Shown: positions 47,656 through 49,914 of the stretch, in pieces
How positions within the stretch are numbered: position 1 is the first letter of the stretch
How the letters are laid out: every line of letters begins with the position of its first letter
Source: an uncultured Patescibacteria group bacterium
GTDB lineage: Bacteria; Patescibacteriota; JACMRA01
NCBI GenBank assembly: GCA_938041505.1
Contig: CALITC010000007.1
Coordinates: forward strand, 1 to 49,914
Direction: 5' to 3'
Length of the DNA: 49,914 nucleotides
Notes under the pieces: model-generated
What the model saw: the letters and a program-made list of their open reading frames with translations, nothing else
Databases searched by the model: none
What the model was told of the DNA's origin: nothing
Program-made: the position numbers and the translations under genes

Positions 47656-49914
47656 ATGTCTCATAGGAATGCGGGTGTAGAAAAAGGTGTGTTTACCATC
47701 TTAAAAAACAAACTTTTTAACAAAAATATTTTATCAATTACTACTATCTCAATGTTGATTTTGAGTAGTATTGGGCTAGTATCAATCAACTCCTTTGCGG
47801 CAACGCCGATTATTAATACAAATATTTCGGTAGACAAAACAGGAAGTGAGCCTTTCGATACTGTAACGTGGGATGGTGCGGATTTGAGCACTGCTGGAAG
47901 AGATTCGGATGAAGATAATAATGTAACAAGATTACAAGACTCGATCACTTATCGAATAGAAGTGAGTGCCAACGACTCAGATGTCACGAATCTGGTTGCC
48001 ACAGTAGAGCTAGACAATAAGCAAGCCTGGATAGAAATCCCAACCGGGTGTAAACTTGATCCAAATGAAGTCAATCCGATTTCAAGTATTTCAACAGATG
48101 GCCGGACATTGGTTTGTAATACAGGTGCGGCAATAGAAGGAACAACCAAGGTTATTTTTCCAGCTGCACGTGCCATTGGAGCGAGTAGTGATGGGTCTAC
48201 TATTACACTTAATGACGATCGTGTAGGGGCGACAGTGACCGCACAATCAGATTTGTCACAACCAGCCTCAGACGGGCCAACAGAAACTATAGTCACCGCC
48301 AATTTCAGAGTAGACACTGTCAAAGAGCTTAAAGTTTCAGCAACAGATCCTGACACTAACGAACCCCTTTACATTGCCCCACCCAAAGACGGCCCTACTG
48401 GGGAAATAGGTTCATTAATGGAGTACATAATTAAGACTCAATATAAGCAAGGGTCAATGATTATTGACTCAGATGAAACTACCTTCGAAATAGACGTAGA
48501 TCTCTTCGATACTATAACTGATGATAACCTTAGTAATAACGGAGCTTTTTCTTCAAATGCACAGCTATATACCTGGGATACCGCAAATCCTGCATGTAGC
48601 CTAGTTGGGGATCATGGTGCTAACGCCGCCGTAAGTTGTGCTCAGAACGACTTAGCATTGGATTTAACTGGTCCATCAGGTGCAGCCGATGGAGTTAACG
48701 ATCGAAATATTGATATCGATCTTGATAATATTGATGTGCGTGATCCAGATAATGATGGAAACTTTATAGAATTGAAAGTGAATATTTGGGTGCCAAGAAC
48801 AGAAGATATAAATACTCACCAATCATGTAATCCTGGTCCTGGGGTATGTACTAATATTCTTTTGAATAGAGCGGGCGTTAATAATGGAGGGGTTCTTGAA
48901 GGATTTAACCCAGTTTCAACTGAAGATGCAGGTAATAATAATCTGACAAACTATAATAGTAATGGAGAGCCTCTTCCAAATGAAATTGATTACCCGCTAA
49001 TATATACAGGTCCTGGGAATTTTTCAGCTCATGTGAGTTGGAAGGGTCTTTTCCCACACGCAGTAGATAAAGCACCAGAGCAAAGCACTCCAAGTGGAGC
49101 TACTATTCCTTTCTTACTTAATCATTTTGATGGGCGAAAGATTGACAACTCATTTAGTTATGCGTGTGCGAAGTTTGACACTGCAAGTTATCAGTATGCT
49201 GGATTAGCAGCACCAAATCGAAATGACTTGGATTACGCATTCAATGATGGAGATGCATTTAACCCACACATCGTTACTTATCAAGGTGCTAATGGTTCAG
49301 TGCAGGGCAACGACGGCTCAGAATACGTATCCTTCTTATACAGTACCGAACCAAACGTTACTTTTGCAGAACAGAGAGATGATACTTGTGACGATGACGT
49401 GGATGGCAACGGCACGCCAAATATCATGGATGAAAATGGTGATCAATCCAATCCTGGAAATCCAGTAGACTGGTACACTAATCTAAGTGACGTACCTGGA
49501 GGAGCAGGTGCAGTAACCAAGCTTCGTCAAAAAGCTGAGTATTCACTAGATTATGCCAATTCAATTGATATTACACACGGTAGAGTAGCTTTTGCTGTGA
49601 ATCACTTAGTGACTGTCAACCCTGGAGCAGGGTATGCTCCAGATAATTATATACCCCTCTTTATGTCGTACCAGCTAGAAGATGGTGCAGGTAATTTCGG
49701 TAATTGGTTTTCAGGGTCTGCAGTTTCAGACGATCCGACTAATGTAGGATTCTCTATAGCCCCAAATTATGCGGATAGAATGACTGTTGTGCCTTCTGGT
49801 CACACAATCGAAAAATACACCGAGCCTAGAGGACTCAAAGTTGTTCGTGGGGGAGATATTGTGGACTTCATTATCGAGCCGGCAATCTTTGGTCTCTGGG
49901 AAGCTTCTATTAAT
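47656..49914 (+). CDS. Large surface protein, truncated by the window end
   Basis: Open from ATG 47656 through the last base (753 codons) with no stop, so the C-terminus is outside the window. A basic start and signal helix (about 24-50, ending INSFAATP) lead into beta-rich extracellular sequence. Units such as SVDKTGSEPFDTVTWDG and DSITYRIEVSANDSDVTNL resemble DUF11-type or isopeptide-like repeats of CPR and Gram-positive surface proteins. A short calcium-loop-like DVDGNGTPNIMDENGD lies at about 590. Cysteines are few and paired. It follows the giant LIRTGG gene and has its own perfect promoter. Whether it ends in LIR[T/S]GG should be the first thing to look for. Confidence 0.8.
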   Translation, partial: MSHRNAGVEKGVFTILKNKLFNKNILSITTISMLILSSIGLVSINSFAATPIINTNISVDKTGSEPFDTVTWDGADLSTAGRDSDEDNNVTRLQDSITYRIEVSANDSDVTNLVATVELDNKQAWIEIPTGCKLDPNEVNPISSISTDGRTLVCNTGAAIEGTTKVIFPAARAIGASSDGSTITLNDDRVGATVTAQSDLSQPASDGPTETIVTANFRVDTVKELKVSATDPDTNEPLYIAPPKDGPTGEIGSLMEYIIKTQYKQGSMIIDSDETTFEIDVDLFDTITDDNLSNNGAFSSNAQLYTWDTANPACSLVGDHGANAAVSCAQNDLALDLTGPSGAADGVNDRNIDIDLDNIDVRDPDNDGNFIELKVNIWVPRTEDINTHQSCNPGPGVCTNILLNRAGVNNGGVLEGFNPVSTEDAGNNNLTNYNSNGEPLPNEIDYPLIYTGPGNFSAHVSWKGLFPHAVDKAPEQSTPSGATIPFLLNHFDGRKIDNSFSYACAKFDTASYQYAGLAAPNRNDLDYAFNDGDAFNPHIVTYQGANGSVQGNDGSEYVSFLYSTEPNVTFAEQRDDTCDDDVDGNGTPNIMDENGDQSNPGNPVDWYTNLSDVPGGAGAVTKLRQKAEYSLDYANSIDITHGRVAFAVNHLVTVNPGAGYAPDNYIPLFMSYQLEDGAGNFGNWFSGSAVSDDPTNVGFSIAPNYADRMTVVPSGHTIEKYTEPRGLKVVRGGDIVDFIIEPAIFGLWEASIN

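Noticed and set aside
47661-48356. Two minus-strand open frames opposite the last surface gene
   Set aside because: They are antisense to a clear long coding frame with its own consensus promoter and signal peptide.
1-49914. UGA recoded as glycine, as in some CPR lineages
   Set aside because: RF2 is present and real genes (for example 16692-17381 and 34748-34900) end in TGA; no gene needs UGA read as sense.

Overview
The window looks like chromosome of a member of the Patescibacteria (Candidate Phyla Radiation), at moderate-to-low GC. I infer this from the combination of a DUF8128-like membrane protein, a TrbC/VirB2-like pilin, very large repeat-rich surface proteins, a SIMPL protein, an Apf-type transglycosylase with an alanine/glutamate-rich stalk, single-copy housekeeping genes scattered outside their usual operons, and release factors reading GGQ-S-V-N-T-T-Y. 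I cannot fix the phylum within the CPR from this alone. Both prfA and prfB are present and genes end in all three stops, so the standard bacterial code (UGA = stop) applies.

Layout. 0-2.4 kb: a frameshifted GT-C type glycosyltransferase, then tRNA-Glu(CTC) with a 105-bp repeated tail. 2.4-7.9 kb: a membrane protein, prfB, infC, a DUF8128-like protein and a YbaK-type deacylase. 7.9-11.2 kb: a 1091-residue membrane-anchored surface protein. 11.3-20.1 kb: rny, pgk, an M23 peptidase, a nuclease, a methyltransferase, a fused S6-S18 gene, ruvX, and a RecG gene that keeps only its wedge half. 20.2-21.1 kb: an unknown gene and tRNA-Glu(TTC), which carries the same 105-bp tail in inverted orientation. 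21.2-27.6 kb: a membrane protein, a transglycosylase, prfA, an SdrD-like surface protein and efp. 27.6-30.5 kb: two small membrane/pilin-like genes between hairpin-rich non-coding blocks, then ftsE. 30.6-36.4 kb: SIMPL protein, pyk, a tiny amber-interrupted gene, a VirB2-like pilin, two unknowns and radA. 36.5-41.1 kb: a helix-turn-helix protein fused to an EgtD-like methyltransferase, EgtB, an MscS channel and EgtD, that is, an ergothioneine-type (thiol-histidine) gene cluster. 41.2-49.9 kb: three secreted surface proteins, the last running off the window.

How the genes fit together. The window has translation termination and elongation factors, lower glycolysis (pgk, pyk), wall remodelling (M23, transglycosylase, FtsE), and a large investment in cell surface. 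Three surface proteins (ending at 24059, 41219 and 47500) share a C-terminal LIR[T/S]GG motif followed by a hydrophobic segment. This has the layout of a sortase-type sorting signal, but no sortase is in the window. Many genes have a clear TTGACA/TATAAT-type promoter whose -10 box ends only 6-11 nt before the ATG, which predicts leaderless mRNAs. Other genes carry a Shine-Dalgarno sequence. The most notable items are the LIR[T/S]GG motif, the Egt cluster with its HTH-methyltransferase fusion, the S6-S18 fusion, the wedge-only RecG, the twin tRNA-Glu repeats, and an amber-interrupted mini-gene whose promoter sits in a perfect 14-bp inverted repeat.
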